Origin: Kineosporia succinea
GTDB taxonomy: Bacteria; Actinomycetota; Actinomycetes; Actinomycetales; Kineosporiaceae
Assembly (NCBI RefSeq): GCF_030811555.1
Contig: NZ_JAUSQZ010000001.1
Span: 7,933,241 to 7,997,240, forward strand
DNA length: 64,000 bases
Reading direction: 5' to 3'
Shown here in pieces: positions 9,051 to 17,650 of the stretch; the first letter of the stretch is position 1; each line of letters starts with the position of its first letter. The position numbers and the translations under genes are program-made. The notes under the pieces were generated by a model that was not told the origin of the DNA, did no database searches, and saw only the letters and a list, made by a program, of their open reading frames with translations.

Positions 9051-9647
9051 ATGACTCTGCAGGACCGGTTCGCCCACATGGCCACCGGCGAGATGTACGA
9101 CGATCTCGCCCCCGAACTGATCGCGGCCCGGATCGAGGCCGTGCGGGCCACGAACGAGTACAACGCCTCGTACGGTCGGCCCCCGGCCGAGCGGGAGGAA
9201 CTGCTGCGCCGGGTCGTGGGCTCGGCCGGCGACGGGGCGAACTTCGAGCCGGTGTTCCGGTGCGAGTTCGGCGCGAACATCCACCTGGGCGCGAACTTCT
9301 TCGCCAACTTCGACTGCGTGATGCTCGACGGCGCCCCGATCACCGTCGGCGACAACGTGCTGCTGGGGCCCAAGGTCGGCCTCTACACCTCCAACCACGC
9401 CTTCGACGTGACCGAGCGCCGCCAGGGAGCCTGCGTGGCCCGGCCGATCACCGTCGGCGACGACGTCTGGATCGCCGGTGGCGTCACCGTGCTGCCCGGC
9501 GTCACCATCGGCGCGGGCGCGGTGATCGGCGCGGGCAGCGTCGTCACCAGAGACGTTCCGCCGCACACGATCGCGGCCGGCAACCCGGCGCGGGTGCTGC
9601 GGGAGATCACCGGGGCCGACCGCACCGGTTACCGGCCGGCCCACTGA
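9051..9647 (+). CDS. Maltose/galactoside-type O-acetyltransferase (hexapeptide repeat)
   Basis: A 198-residue left-handed beta-helix acetyltransferase of the Maa/LacA/NodL group, which transfers acetyl from acetyl-CoA to a sugar hydroxyl. Residues 1-60 are the helical mac domain (MATGEMYDDLAPEL), followed by hexapeptide repeats (ITVGDNVLLGPKVGLYTSNH with the catalytic His of the TSNHAFD segment) and the closing GNPARVLREI motif. GAGGGT precedes the ATG. The stop directly abuts the stop of the convergent glycosyltransferase gene. The acceptor sugar cannot be read from the sequence. Confidence 0.92.
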   Translation: MTLQDRFAHMATGEMYDDLAPELIAARIEAVRATNEYNASYGRPPAEREELLRRVVGSAGDGANFEPVFRCEFGANIHLGANFFANFDCVMLDGAPITVGDNVLLGPKVGLYTSNHAFDVTERRQGACVARPITVGDDVWIAGGVTVLPGVTIGAGAVIGAGSVVTRDVPPHTIAAGNPARVLREITGADRTGYRPAH

Positions 9648-10844
9648 TCAGGGCCGGGCAGCAACCGCCGGGGCCGTGCGCCGCTCGGCCCCGAAGAGGT
9701 CGGCCACCAGGTCACGGTCGGGGAAGTGCCGGGCCCAGCGCTCGGCCCGGCGCCGGGCCCGGGTCGCGACGGCGTGGAATCCGGCTTCGTCACAGCGGAT
9801 CTCACCGGCGTCCGCGGTCATGAGTTCCTCGAGCAGTTCCCGGTGCCCGGCTCCGGGGCCCAGCGTCACCTGCCAGCGGGCGCGCTCGTCGTGATCCCCC
9901 CGGCGGGCGGCGACGTTGAGCCCGGACGCCGTCGCGTCGCCGAGCGGCCCGGTCACCACGATCGCGGGTGGGGCTCCGGCCTGCGGGTGGTCCGGCGGGA
10001 TCCGCCGTGTGAGGGCCTCACGTTCGGCCTGTTTCGTCTGGTACCGCTCGGCCGCGGTTCCCCGTCCGGCCCAGTCCGGGCCGTCGTGCCAGGCCACGGC
10101 GTCGGGGGCGTGGGCCAGCACGGCGCCGGCGTTCCAGGCGCGATAGGCGAAGTCCCAGTCCTCGCCGCCGTACCGGGTGAACGACTCGTCGAACCCGCCC
10201 AGCTCGTCGAACAGGTCGCGGCCGCAGCACATCACGGCGCTGATCACGTACTGGTAGCTCTTCGGCCCGGCCCGCAGCAGGTTGCCGCTCTCCTCGTAGC
10301 CCCGGGCCAGCCAGTGCGGTGGCGTCAGCACCGCCGGCCCCTCTCCCGAGCCGGTGAGCCAGGCGCGCACGGCCGGCGGCGACCAGCCGGTCAGGTCGGC
10401 GTGCTCCCGGCGGCCGACCACCAGCGCGTCGGGCAGATGTGACGGCAGGCGGCTGATCGCCTGCAGGTAGCCCGGTTCCGGAATCGTGTCCTGGTCGAGG
10501 AAGCAGAGCACCTCCCCCGACGACGCCCTCACCGCCAGGTTCCGGGCGGCCGCGGCCCGGAAGCCCTGATCCTCCTGCCGGACCTGCACCACCGTGAGGG
10601 GGCCGATCTCGTCGGGCCGCAGGTCCAGCGGCGGGGACGAGCCGTCGTCGGCCACCACCACCTCGAATTCCGGCCCGGTCTGGAGCTTCAGCGCCTCGAG
10701 CACCAGCCGGAGCTGGTCGGGGGCCTCGAAATAGGGCACGACGACGCTGATCCGGGCCCGCCGGGAATCGTCGGGCACCAGGTCCCAGCGGTTGCCGGGC
10801 ACCACGTACGAGCCGTCGGGCAGCCGCAGCGCGTGGTCGATCAC
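9648..10844 (-). CDS. Glycosyltransferase family 2
   Basis: A 398-residue GT-A enzyme. The core is ISVVVPYFEAPDQLRLVLEAL, the nucleotide-sugar DxD region is FLDQDTIPEPGY, and the C-terminal GT2/GT27-like half has GGFDESFTRYGGEDWDFAYR, with the ED(W) catalytic-base motif typical of galactosyl or GalNAc-type transferases. The GTG at 10844 overlaps the stop of the previous gene as GTGA; the open frame upstream is antisense noise. It is the last gene of a four-gene operon (methyltransferase and three transferases), probably for an extracellular glycan or a small glycosylated metabolite (inference). Confidence 0.88.
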   Translation of the reverse strand: MIDHALRLPDGSYVVPGNRWDLVPDDSRRARISVVVPYFEAPDQLRLVLEALKLQTGPEFEVVVADDGSSPPLDLRPDEIGPLTVVQVRQEDQGFRAAAARNLAVRASSGEVLCFLDQDTIPEPGYLQAISRLPSHLPDALVVGRREHADLTGWSPPAVRAWLTGSGEGPAVLTPPHWLARGYEESGNLLRAGPKSYQYVISAVMCCGRDLFDELGGFDESFTRYGGEDWDFAYRAWNAGAVLAHAPDAVAWHDGPDWAGRGTAAERYQTKQAEREALTRRIPPDHPQAGAPPAIVVTGPLGDATASGLNVAARRGDHDERARWQVTLGPGAGHRELLEELMTADAGEIRCDEAGFHAVATRARRRAERWARHFPDRDLVADLFGAERRTAPAVAARP

Positions 10845-11827
10845 GACGCCGCGATCCGGGCGAAGAACGCGCGGTAGGCCCCGGCCACGGCAGCCTCGCA
10901 CCGGGCGGCCGGCGGCGGCCGGTCCAGCCAGGTCCGCGCCGGGTCGTCGAGGGCGGCTCGGATGGCCTCGCCCAGCCGGCCGGGACGGTACAGGCTGACG
11001 AGGTGCGGGCAGTCCGTCGCGAACTCACGGCCGTAGTCGCTGTCGACGACGAGCGGGCGGCGCCCGGCGGCGATCCAGGTGTTCAGCGATCCGGACGCCG
11101 AGACGCTGGGCGCGGGCACCACCGGCACGGCGACCTCCCGCAGCCGGCGCCCGAGATCGGCGTCGGGCAGATAGCCGGTCACCTCGAAAGGCCTGTCGCC
11201 GTGCAGGTTCCGCACCAGGTCGTCGTGCCCGTCGGCCGCCCGCCCCAGGGCCACCACGCCGATGTCACCGGGCAGACCGGCCATCTCGCCGAGCAGCTCG
11301 GCGTGGCCCTTGCCCGGGTAGATGTAGCCGAAGACCGCCACGCGACCGTCGGGCCGGGGCCGTCGCACCGGGGGAACGACCTCCGCGGCCGCGATCGGCA
11401 GCGGAATGACCTGCACCGGAACGCGACCCGCCGCGTCACCGAGAAGGGCGGTCAGGCGACGGTGCTCGTGCTCGCTGCTCACACAGACCCCGTCGACGGC
11501 CTCCACCACCCGGCGGAACCCCGCGGCCCGCCGCCGGTACCGGCCCGGCTCGTCGCCGGGATCCGGCAGGTCGTGCAGTGTCACGGTGACCCGCCCGGCG
11601 AGACCGCCCACCAGCTCGGCGAAAGCCTGCGCCGCACTGGTGGTGTCGGGGCCGAACAGCGCCTCGGTGTAGTTCAGGTGGGTCACGGGGCCGGCCCCGG
11701 CGGTCTCCCGCGCCAGCCAGCGCGCGAAGATGACCACGCCGTGCCGCTCCGGGCCGACGACCAGGTGCATGACCGAGCCACCGGCCCCAGGCGTGACCGA
11801 GCCGCCGACCGCGTCGAGGACGCTCAC
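10841..11827 (-). CDS. Glycosyltransferase (GT4/GT1-like fold)
   Basis: A 328-residue GT-B type transferase. The recognisable parts are the central VAVFGYIYPGKGHAELL hinge, a typical start of the nucleotide-binding lobe, and the C-terminal SVSASGSLNTWIAAGRRPLV segment that takes the place of the usual EP(F)G(L)E motif. The start is either GTG 11827, overlapping the upstream stop as GTGA like its neighbours, or ATG 11770 (MHLVVGPERHG), which begins nearer the conserved region. Donor and acceptor are unknown. Confidence 0.8.
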   Translation of the reverse strand: MSVLDAVGGSVTPGAGGSVMHLVVGPERHGVVIFARWLARETAGAGPVTHLNYTEALFGPDTTSAAQAFAELVGGLAGRVTVTLHDLPDPGDEPGRYRRRAAGFRRVVEAVDGVCVSSEHEHRRLTALLGDAAGRVPVQVIPLPIAAAEVVPPVRRPRPDGRVAVFGYIYPGKGHAELLGEMAGLPGDIGVVALGRAADGHDDLVRNLHGDRPFEVTGYLPDADLGRRLREVAVPVVPAPSVSASGSLNTWIAAGRRPLVVDSDYGREFATDCPHLVSLYRPGRLGEAIRAALDDPARTWLDRPPPAARCEAAVAGAYRAFFARIAAS

Positions 11828-12879
11828 CCGGCCACCAGCGCGGCGGCGCCGCGATCGGCCTCCAGGGCCGTCACCGCGTCGTAGACGTCCGCGTGCACCG
11901 AGCGCACCACCGACCGGCGGCGCGGTCCGGTGTCGGACCCGGCCGGAGCGAGTGGTTCCCGCGAGAGTGACCGGGCCACCGCGTCCTTCAGTGAACCGAC
12001 GTCGAGTCCGGCGTTCTCGTCGTTGACGTACGACACCACCGACGACCACTGGTCGGCGTAGTAACCGCACGACGGCGCGACCACGCGGGTGCCCAGGTCG
12101 CGGCACGCCTCGAGCCAGCCCGAGTGGGTGCCGAAGCGGTGCGGCAGCACGTAGGTGTGCAGCGAGGCGAGGTAGGCGGCCAGCTCCCGGTCGTCGAACC
12201 GCTCGTGCACCCGCAGGTCCAGGTGCCCGTCGCGGGCCAGCCGCCGGGTGCGGCGCAGCCCGGGATGCCCGGCCGTCTCCGGGTGCACGTCGATCCGCAG
12301 GCGCCCACCGGCGGCCGAAACCCCCTCCAGCACGGCCAGGGTCACCCGGTCGGGCTCGACCACGTTGCGGCGCAGGCTCTTGAAGTGGATCCCGACCACC
12401 CGCGAGCTCTTGGTCGCGAGCGCCGACCGCACCGACGCGTCCACCATCGCCCCGGGCCCGAAGACCGCCGGATGGGACACGACCCGGGCGCAGACGCCCC
12501 AGCGGTCGAGGATCTCGGCGGCGGCCCCGGTGGTGAGCGTCAGCACCGCGGACGCGGCGGGCACCAGGTGGTCGAGGTGCTCGTCGTGCGCGTGCCGGGT
12601 GGCCTGGTGCGGGTTGCGCAGGTCGTGGACGGTGAGCACGAGCGGGATCCAGAGTTCGCGCAGGGTGGCGATCCACTCGCCGAGCTGCTGCGGGCTCATG
12701 TGCTCGTAGCCGAAATGCAGGTGCACGACGTCGAACTCGGCCCGGTGCTCGCTCAGCCACCCGGGAGTCAGCGCCGGGCTGGGGATCCGCGTCGGCGAGG
12801 AGCTCAGCCGGTAGGCGGGCGGGCAGCTCTGGACGACGTACGGGTGGTCACCGGGAATCTGCAGGACCCGCGGGCTCAC
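11824..12879 (-). CDS. Glycosyltransferase family 1/4-like protein
   Basis: About 351 residues with GT-B features: an N-terminal lobe containing DVVHLHFGYEHMSP and VLTVHDLRNPH, and a C-terminal lobe with RFDDRELAAYLASLHTYVLP and the acceptor/donor loop RFGTHSGWLEACRDLGTRVV. I chose GTG 12879 because it overlaps the methyltransferase stop as GTGA, matching the next two junctions; ATG 12891 (MPHLVSPRVL) is the alternative. It is the second gene of the operon, and no membrane segments are visible. Confidence 0.8.
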   Translation of the reverse strand: MSPRVLQIPGDHPYVVQSCPPAYRLSSSPTRIPSPALTPGWLSEHRAEFDVVHLHFGYEHMSPQQLGEWIATLRELWIPLVLTVHDLRNPHQATRHAHDEHLDHLVPAASAVLTLTTGAAAEILDRWGVCARVVSHPAVFGPGAMVDASVRSALATKSSRVVGIHFKSLRRNVVEPDRVTLAVLEGVSAAGGRLRIDVHPETAGHPGLRRTRRLARDGHLDLRVHERFDDRELAAYLASLHTYVLPHRFGTHSGWLEACRDLGTRVVAPSCGYYADQWSSVVSYVNDENAGLDVGSLKDAVARSLSREPLAPAGSDTGPRRRSVVRSVHADVYDAVTALEADRGAAALVAG

Positions 12880-13394
12880 GAGGTGAGGCATTCGTAGACG
12901 CCGACCTCGGTGCCCGTCCACGAGGCTCCGATGCCGCTGAAAGTGCTGATCACGCGGTCGTGGTCCCAGTCCTCGTCGACGTGGACCTCGTGCGGGTTGC
13001 CCTCGATCTCGCCCTGCGGGTAGTGCACGATCGGGATGGACAGGTAGACGGCCAGCGCCGCCGCGTCCTGGGCCTTCTTCCAGATCCCGAGCGCGTCGGC
13101 CTCGGACATGTGCTCCGCGACGTCTCCGAGGATCACCACGTCGACGGCCGGGAAGGGCACCTCCCGGGCGTCGCCCACCACGATCTCGTCGTAGTAGTCG
13201 TGCAGCCGGTAGGTGTGCACGTAGGGCTCGTAGATCTCGATGCCGGTGATGTGGGCGTCGGTCAGGTCTGCCAGCAGCTTGGCGTAGGTGCCGACGCCGG
13301 GCCCGATGTCGAGCACGCGCATCGGCTCGTCACCGGCCAGTGCGGTCACCCGTTCGCGGATCCAGTCCTTGCCCTCTCGGGAGCTCATTGGCAT
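12876..13394 (-). CDS. SAM-dependent methyltransferase
   Basis: A 172-residue class I methyltransferase. Motif I is VLDIGPGVGTYAKLL, followed by an acidic ribose-binding residue in GIEIYEPYVHTY, and a VVILGDVAEHMSEADAL segment (motif III/IV). The start may be ATG 13394 or ATG 13388; neither has a strong ribosome site, and the longer open frame to 13475 is unlikely. It heads the glycosyltransferase operon, so the target could be a sugar or the carrier it is built on (inference). Confidence 0.83.
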   Translation of the reverse strand: MPMSSREGKDWIRERVTALAGDEPMRVLDIGPGVGTYAKLLADLTDAHITGIEIYEPYVHTYRLHDYYDEIVVGDAREVPFPAVDVVILGDVAEHMSEADALGIWKKAQDAAALAVYLSIPIVHYPQGEIEGNPHEVHVDEDWDHDRVISTFSGIGASWTGTEVGVYECLTS

Positions 13395-13615
13395 TTTCGC
13401 AGCATGGCATCGGGGTCCGGGCAGCACATTTCGACAGGTCCCGGCCGTGATCCCATCCGATCTCCGGCGCCCCATTGGTCACGCGATGCCCGGAGGTCAC
13501 CATCCGTGTGATCATTTGTCCCACGCCTCTTGCGAGGCGCCCCGTGGAGCAGCCGCGGACTCCCCCTTCGACCCCCGTGCGCGGCCTGCCCGCGCACCTG
13601 CCCAGAGAGGCACAC

Positions 13616-14056
13616 GTGACGGTGTCTCGTACCCCCGTCGTCCTGCTCGTCGAAGACGACCCGGGCGACGTCCTGCTCGTGACCGAGGCGCTCGAACGCG
13701 CCACGACCCCGCCCGCACTCCACGTCGCCGGTGACGGCCAGGAGGCCATGGACTTCCTGCACCGGCCGGGCCGCCCCCGGCCCGACCTGATCCTGCTCGA
13801 CCTCAACATGCCCCGCCTCGACGGCCGGCAGACCCTGGTCCGGATCAAGGCCGACCAGCACCTGCGCGCCATCCCGGTGGTCGTGTTCACCACCTCCGAC
13901 GCCGAGGCCGACGTGCTGAGCTGCTACCACGGCCACGCGAACGCCTTCGTCACCAAGCCCATGGGCCTGGACGACCTGGAGGACGTCGTCGACCAGATCG
14001 ACCACTTCTACACCGGCGTCAGCGCGCTCCTGCCCCCGGAGCAGCGCCAGGGCTGA
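13616..14056 (+). CDS. Single-domain response regulator (Rcp1 type)
   Basis: A 146-residue CheY-like receiver with no output domain. The acidic pocket is VEDDPGDVLLV (D14, D15), the phosphoacceptor is D62 in LILLDLNMPRLDG, and the Thr and Lys switch residues lie in VFTTSDAEAD and VTKPMG. The GDV insertion after the acidic pair is typical of Rcp1-like partners of phytochrome-type kinases. GTG 13616 follows an AGAGAGG ribosome site. No histidine kinase is adjacent, so it is an orphan here. The 220 nt upstream, shared with the divergent methyltransferase, presumably holds both promoters. Confidence 0.91.
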   Translation: MTVSRTPVVLLVEDDPGDVLLVTEALERATTPPALHVAGDGQEAMDFLHRPGRPRPDLILLDLNMPRLDGRQTLVRIKADQHLRAIPVVVFTTSDAEADVLSCYHGHANAFVTKPMGLDDLEDVVDQIDHFYTGVSALLPPEQRQG

Positions 14057-14105
14057 CCCGCGCCGGCCTTCCTCCCGGGACCACTGGGAGGAAGGCCCGC
14101 CCGGC

Positions 14106-14390
14106 TCAGGCGACGTGCATCCGGACCCGGCCCGCGTCGTCCACCCAGCCCTTGCTCCGCGCATAGTCGATCATGGCGTCGAAGTCCCTGCGCCACATCG
14201 GGTCCCGGCCCAGTTCACCGGCCAGCCGGACGAGTTCGGGCGCGGGCACCGCCAGGTGCGCCTCGTCCGTCCAGTCCCCGATCCCGGCGGCGCGGGCCCG
14301 GGCCCCGTCGCCCTCCAGCACCAGCGACAGCGCCTTGAGGTTCTGCGCGTCGTCGAGCACGACACCCTCGGCCGAAGCCCGCACGATCAT
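14106..14390 (-). CDS. Conserved small protein of unknown function
   Basis: A 94-residue acidic protein (MIVRASAEGVVLDDAQNLKA...) with no membrane segment or cysteine cluster. It begins 35 nt after the stop of the D-threonine aldolase-like gene and ends with a Trp/Asp-rich helix and VRMHVA. I do not recognise a domain. The position suggests co-transcription with dauR and the PLP enzyme, so a role linked to D-amino acids is possible but unproven. Confidence 0.6.
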   Translation of the reverse strand: MIVRASAEGVVLDDAQNLKALSLVLEGDGARARAAGIGDWTDEAHLAVPAPELVRLAGELGRDPMWRRDFDAMIDYARSKGWVDDAGRVRMHVA

Positions 14391-14424
14391 GTCACCGGTC
14401 CTTCCGTCACGGCGGCCTGGCCTC

Positions 14425-15531
14425 TCACCAGCCCTGCACCCGGGGCCAGGTTCCGGTGATGTCCAGGTTCCCGTCAACCACCGTGTAGCCGCGGTGCTGG
14501 GCCGCGGTGGCGCACGCGTGGTTGGGCAGGATGCGCAGCCGGGTGCCGAGCGGCAGGTCGGGCAGCTCGCCCGAGCTCGTCGTCAGGGTGCCGTGCTCCT
14601 GGCTGGCGTCGGTCATCCGCAGCCCGGGCAGGAGCGTGCCGTCGAGGGTGCTCACCAGGCCGTAGCCCTGGTCGACCGGCTGACGGGCGGTGCCCCGGTC
14701 GCGGGAGGTGGCCATCCAGCCCCCGTCGGTGAGCACACGACCGGGCTGGTGCCCGATCACGGTGACCACGACCGACAGCGCCAGGTCGTCGAGCGCGCAC
14801 ACGCCGATCCCGGCCATCACCAGGTCGAAGAACACGTAGTTGCCGGCCCGGACCTCGGTGATGCCGGTGAGATCGCTCCGGTGATCGAGGGCGTGGGCCG
14901 TGGGGGTCGACCCGATGCTCACGGTCGGCACCGTCAGCCCGGCCTCGCGCAGCCGGGTGGCGGCCCGCACCGCCACCTCCCGCTCGTTGGCGGCGGCCGC
15001 CGCCATCTCACCCGGCGTGTAGGCGAAGTACGACTCGCCCGCGTGCAGCAGCACGCCCTCCAGGCACCCCCGGGAGGCGAGGTGCTCGCCGATGGTGAGC
15101 AGGTCGTCCGCCATCGGCGCCACTCCGCCCCGGTGACCGTCGCAGTCGACCTCGATCAGCGCCGGCACCCCGCACTCGGCCACGGCCACCGCCTGGGCCA
15201 GGCTGTCGAGCAGCACCGTGACGGTGACGCCGCGGTCGTAGAGCGCGCGGACCCTCGGCAGCTTGTGCGGGTCGATGCCGACGGCGTAGGTGATGTCGGT
15301 GAACCCGGCGTCGGCGAACGCCTCGGCCTCGGCCAGCGTGGAGACCGTGATCGGGCCCGGACCGCCGTCGAAGACCAGCCGGGCGACGTCGATCGACTTG
15401 GCCGTCTTGACGTGCGGGCGCAGGATCACGCCGTGCGGTTTCAGGCGGTCACGCAGCCGGGTGACGTTGGTGCGCAGGCGGTTCCGGTCGACGACGGCGA
15501 ACGGGGTGCCCGGGTCGTGCAGGGTGCTCAT
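14425..15531 (-). CDS. D-threonine aldolase / D-serine dehydratase-like PLP enzyme (fold type III)
   Basis: A 368-residue alanine-racemase-fold enzyme. The PLP lysine is K42 in LRPHVKTAKS, and the C-terminal metal-ligand motif is LPNHACATAAQH, as in the metal-activated D-serine dehydratase and D-threonine aldolase group. Substrate (D-serine, D-threonine or 3-hydroxy-aspartate) cannot be settled from sequence. The ATG at 15531 lies 3 nt from the stop of the regulator gene, so the two form an operon. It would detoxify or use D-amino acids, for instance from cell-wall turnover (inference). Confidence 0.87.
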   Translation of the reverse strand: MSTLHDPGTPFAVVDRNRLRTNVTRLRDRLKPHGVILRPHVKTAKSIDVARLVFDGGPGPITVSTLAEAEAFADAGFTDITYAVGIDPHKLPRVRALYDRGVTVTVLLDSLAQAVAVAECGVPALIEVDCDGHRGGVAPMADDLLTIGEHLASRGCLEGVLLHAGESYFAYTPGEMAAAAANEREVAVRAATRLREAGLTVPTVSIGSTPTAHALDHRSDLTGITEVRAGNYVFFDLVMAGIGVCALDDLALSVVVTVIGHQPGRVLTDGGWMATSRDRGTARQPVDQGYGLVSTLDGTLLPGLRMTDASQEHGTLTTSSGELPDLPLGTRLRILPNHACATAAQHRGYTVVDGNLDITGTWPRVQGW

Positions 15532-15534
15532 GCA

Positions 15535-16158
15535 TCACTTCGCATAGTTGTAGACGGTGGCGCGGGAGATGCCGAGCTGGTCGGCGATCGTCTGGGCCGA
15601 GCTGCGGGAGTCGAAATAGCCCTCCCGGTGCAATTTCTGCACCAGCTCCCGCTTCTGCTCGCGGTTCAGCCCGCGCGGGGTGGTGGCCAGATCGGCGGCG
15701 AACGCGTCGATCGTGAGGCGCATCTCGCGGTCGGTGCGGTCGCGGAGGGTCTCGTGCACGACCGCACCGGCGGCCGCGGCCGGATCGGTCGCGACCAGGT
15801 TGGCCAGGCTCAGCGCCATCGGCGACAGGGTGGAGACGTCGAGATTCAGGCACAGCGCGGCGACGTAGCGGCCCTCGGCGTTCTTGATGCCGATCGACGT
15901 GCTCTTGGCCGGGCGCCCGTCGGGAAACTGGTTGCGGTAGTTCTGGATCACCGCCGGGTACTCCGGGTCGGCGATGCGGCGCAGCCCCAGCTCGGTGGCC
16001 GAGTCGCCGACGCTGCGCCCGGAGAGGTTGTTCTCGATCACCCGGATCGCCTGGTCGGGCTCACGCAGGTCGTGCAGCACCACCTCGCACAGCCCCGGGA
16101 ACATCCGGCCGACGGCGACGGCGATCTTCTCGGCCTCGGCCAGCAGGTGCTCGTCCAT
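15535..16158 (-). CDS. YheO/DauR-type PAS and HTH transcriptional regulator
   Basis: A 207-residue regulator with a YheO-like PAS domain (residues 10-115; FPGLCEVVLHDLREPDQAI, STSIGIKNAEGRYVAALCLN) and a C-terminal HTH of the DauR class (QTIADQLGISRATVYNYAK). DauR represses D-arginine catabolism in Pseudomonas; here the adjacent D-amino acid enzyme indicates a comparable role. AAGGTGA lies 5 nt before the ATG. A promoter-like TTGTCG - 16 nt - TCTAAG lies directly upstream on the minus strand. Confidence 0.88.
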   Translation of the reverse strand: MDEHLLAEAEKIAVAVGRMFPGLCEVVLHDLREPDQAIRVIENNLSGRSVGDSATELGLRRIADPEYPAVIQNYRNQFPDGRPAKSTSIGIKNAEGRYVAALCLNLDVSTLSPMALSLANLVATDPAAAAGAVVHETLRDRTDREMRLTIDAFAADLATTPRGLNREQKRELVQKLHREGYFDSRSSAQTIADQLGISRATVYNYAK

Positions 16159-16246
16159 GCGTTCACCTTAGACATGCTGTCCAGACTTCGACAACCATTT
16201 GAGGTTCAGACTGGAGCATCCTCACCCGCCAAGGAGTGCGATCCGC

Positions 16247-17374
16247 ATGCGTCCCTTCCGCATCGACATCCCTCAGCCCGAGATCGACGATCTCCGGCAC
16301 CGCCTCGACACCACCCGCTGGCCCGACGCCGGCCCCGTCGGCGACTGGTCGCACGGACTCCCCCTCGACCTGATGCGGGACCTGACGCGGGAATGGGCAC
16401 ACGGCCACGACTGGCGCACCACCCAGGACCGGCTCAACCGCATCCCGCAGTTCACCCACGAGGGCATCCATTTCCTGCACGTGCGCTCGGCCCGGGCCGA
16501 TGCGACGCCCCTCGTCCTCACCCATGGCTGGCCCGGATCGTTCCTCGAATTCGAGTCCGTGATCCAGCCTTTGACGCAGGGCGAACCCGCGTTCGACGTG
16601 GTGGTCCCGTCGCTGCCCGGCTACGGGTTCAGCGCGGCCCACCCCTGGGACGTGCACGAGATCGCCGACGCCTGGGCCGCCCTGATGGCCACCCTGGGGT
16701 ACCCCGAGTTCGTGGCCGCCGGCAGCGACTGGGGCACGAGCATCAGCACGTGCATCGGCATGCAGCATCCGGAGCGGACTTTCGGGCTGCATCTGGTGCC
16801 GCCGCTGGCGGCTCCCCGGCCCGGGCCGTGGAGCCCCCAGGAGCAACGAGCCCAGGACGAGCTGCGCGAGCGGGCGAGCACCGCGTCGGCCTACTCGGTC
16901 GTGCACCAGACCCGGCCCCAGACGATCGGTTACGCCCTCGCCGACTCGCCGGCCGCCCTGCTGGCATGGATCGGCGAGAAACTGCTCACCTGGGGCGACG
17001 GCCCGCAGGCCCTGTCGAAGGAGCAGATCTTCGACAACCTCAGCCTGTACTGGTTCACCCGCACCGGCGCCTCGTCGGCCCGGCTCTACGCCCGCAGCAT
17101 CGATGAGATCGGCCGCTGGTTCACGGATCCGGAGGTCCTGCCCACCCTCGACGTGCCCGTGGGCGCGACCGTGTTCGCACGGGAGGTGCCCCGGCCGTCG
17201 CGACGATGGGCCGAAAAGCCGTACCGGCACCTCGTCCACTGGGGCGAGCCCGAACGAGGCGGCCACTTCGGCGCCTGGGAGCAGCCCGCCGTGTTCACGC
17301 AGGAACTACGCAAGAGCTTGCAGGGCATGAAAAAGGCCCGGGGCCGCGATGTGTCGCGGAGCCCGGGCCGATAG
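16247..17374 (+). CDS. Epoxide hydrolase (alpha/beta hydrolase with EHN domain)
   Basis: A 375-residue microsomal-type epoxide hydrolase that opens epoxides to diols through an aspartyl ester. The N-terminal EHN region starts MRPFRIDIPQPEIDDL; the oxyanion motif is HGWPGSF; the nucleophile is D161 in GSDWGTS; the catalytic histidine is H340 in GGHFGAWE. I chose ATG 16247 because AAGGAG lies 10 nt upstream. It is divergent from dauR across an 88-nt gap. The last codons overlap a hairpin that terminates the opposing small gene, so the extreme C-terminus (RGRDVSRSPGR) is probably unstructured. Confidence 0.92.
   Translation: MRPFRIDIPQPEIDDLRHRLDTTRWPDAGPVGDWSHGLPLDLMRDLTREWAHGHDWRTTQDRLNRIPQFTHEGIHFLHVRSARADATPLVLTHGWPGSFLEFESVIQPLTQGEPAFDVVVPSLPGYGFSAAHPWDVHEIADAWAALMATLGYPEFVAAGSDWGTSISTCIGMQHPERTFGLHLVPPLAAPRPGPWSPQEQRAQDELRERASTASAYSVVHQTRPQTIGYALADSPAALLAWIGEKLLTWGDGPQALSKEQIFDNLSLYWFTRTGASSARLYARSIDEIGRWFTDPEVLPTLDVPVGATVFAREVPRPSRRWAEKPYRHLVHWGEPERGGHFGAWEQPAVFTQELRKSLQGMKKARGRDVSRSPGR
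17335..17369 (-). terminator. Rho-independent terminator of the 87-aa gene, embedded in the epoxide hydrolase 3' end
   Basis: A GC hairpin (GGCCCGGGGCCGCGA against TCGCGGAGCCCGGGCC, 4-nt loop, one bulge) is followed on the minus strand by TTTTT (17334-17330). It lies 18 nt past the stop at 17387 and overlaps the last 13 codons of the convergent gene. Confidence 0.75.
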
Positions 17375-17386
17375 TCAAGCCAGGTA

Positions 17387-17650
17387 CTACAGGGCCGTGC
17401 GCAGTCTTTCAATGACCTGCTCGGCATCCCAGGAATGGTCGTACCGGTCGGACAGGCAGTCGTCGTCGATGCAGTTCATGACGGCATTCAGTGCTTTGCG
17501 GGCGCGTTCGTTGAGCACGATCGACACGTAGCCGGTCACAGCATCACGCGTGACCGCGACGACGGGGTCGGTCTCCTCGACGACCTCGTCCTCCTCGAAC
17601 TCACTCTCGAAGAGATCGTCGCGGGAAAGCAGCGGGCTCAGGGCATTCAC
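17387..17650 (-). CDS. Small acidic protein of unknown function
   Basis: An 87-residue protein with an acidic N-terminal half (FESEFEEDEVVEETD) and a C-terminal half containing CIDDDCLSDRYDHSWD. I do not recognise a family. The GTG at 17650 has a GGAGG ribosome site 7 nt upstream, and the gene has its own terminator, so it is likely a real single-gene unit. No signal peptide or membrane helix is visible. The two cysteines four residues apart are the only potential functional residues I can point to. Confidence 0.65.
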   Translation of the reverse strand: MNALSPLLSRDDLFESEFEEDEVVEETDPVVAVTRDAVTGYVSIVLNERARKALNAVMNCIDDDCLSDRYDHSWDAEQVIERLRTAL

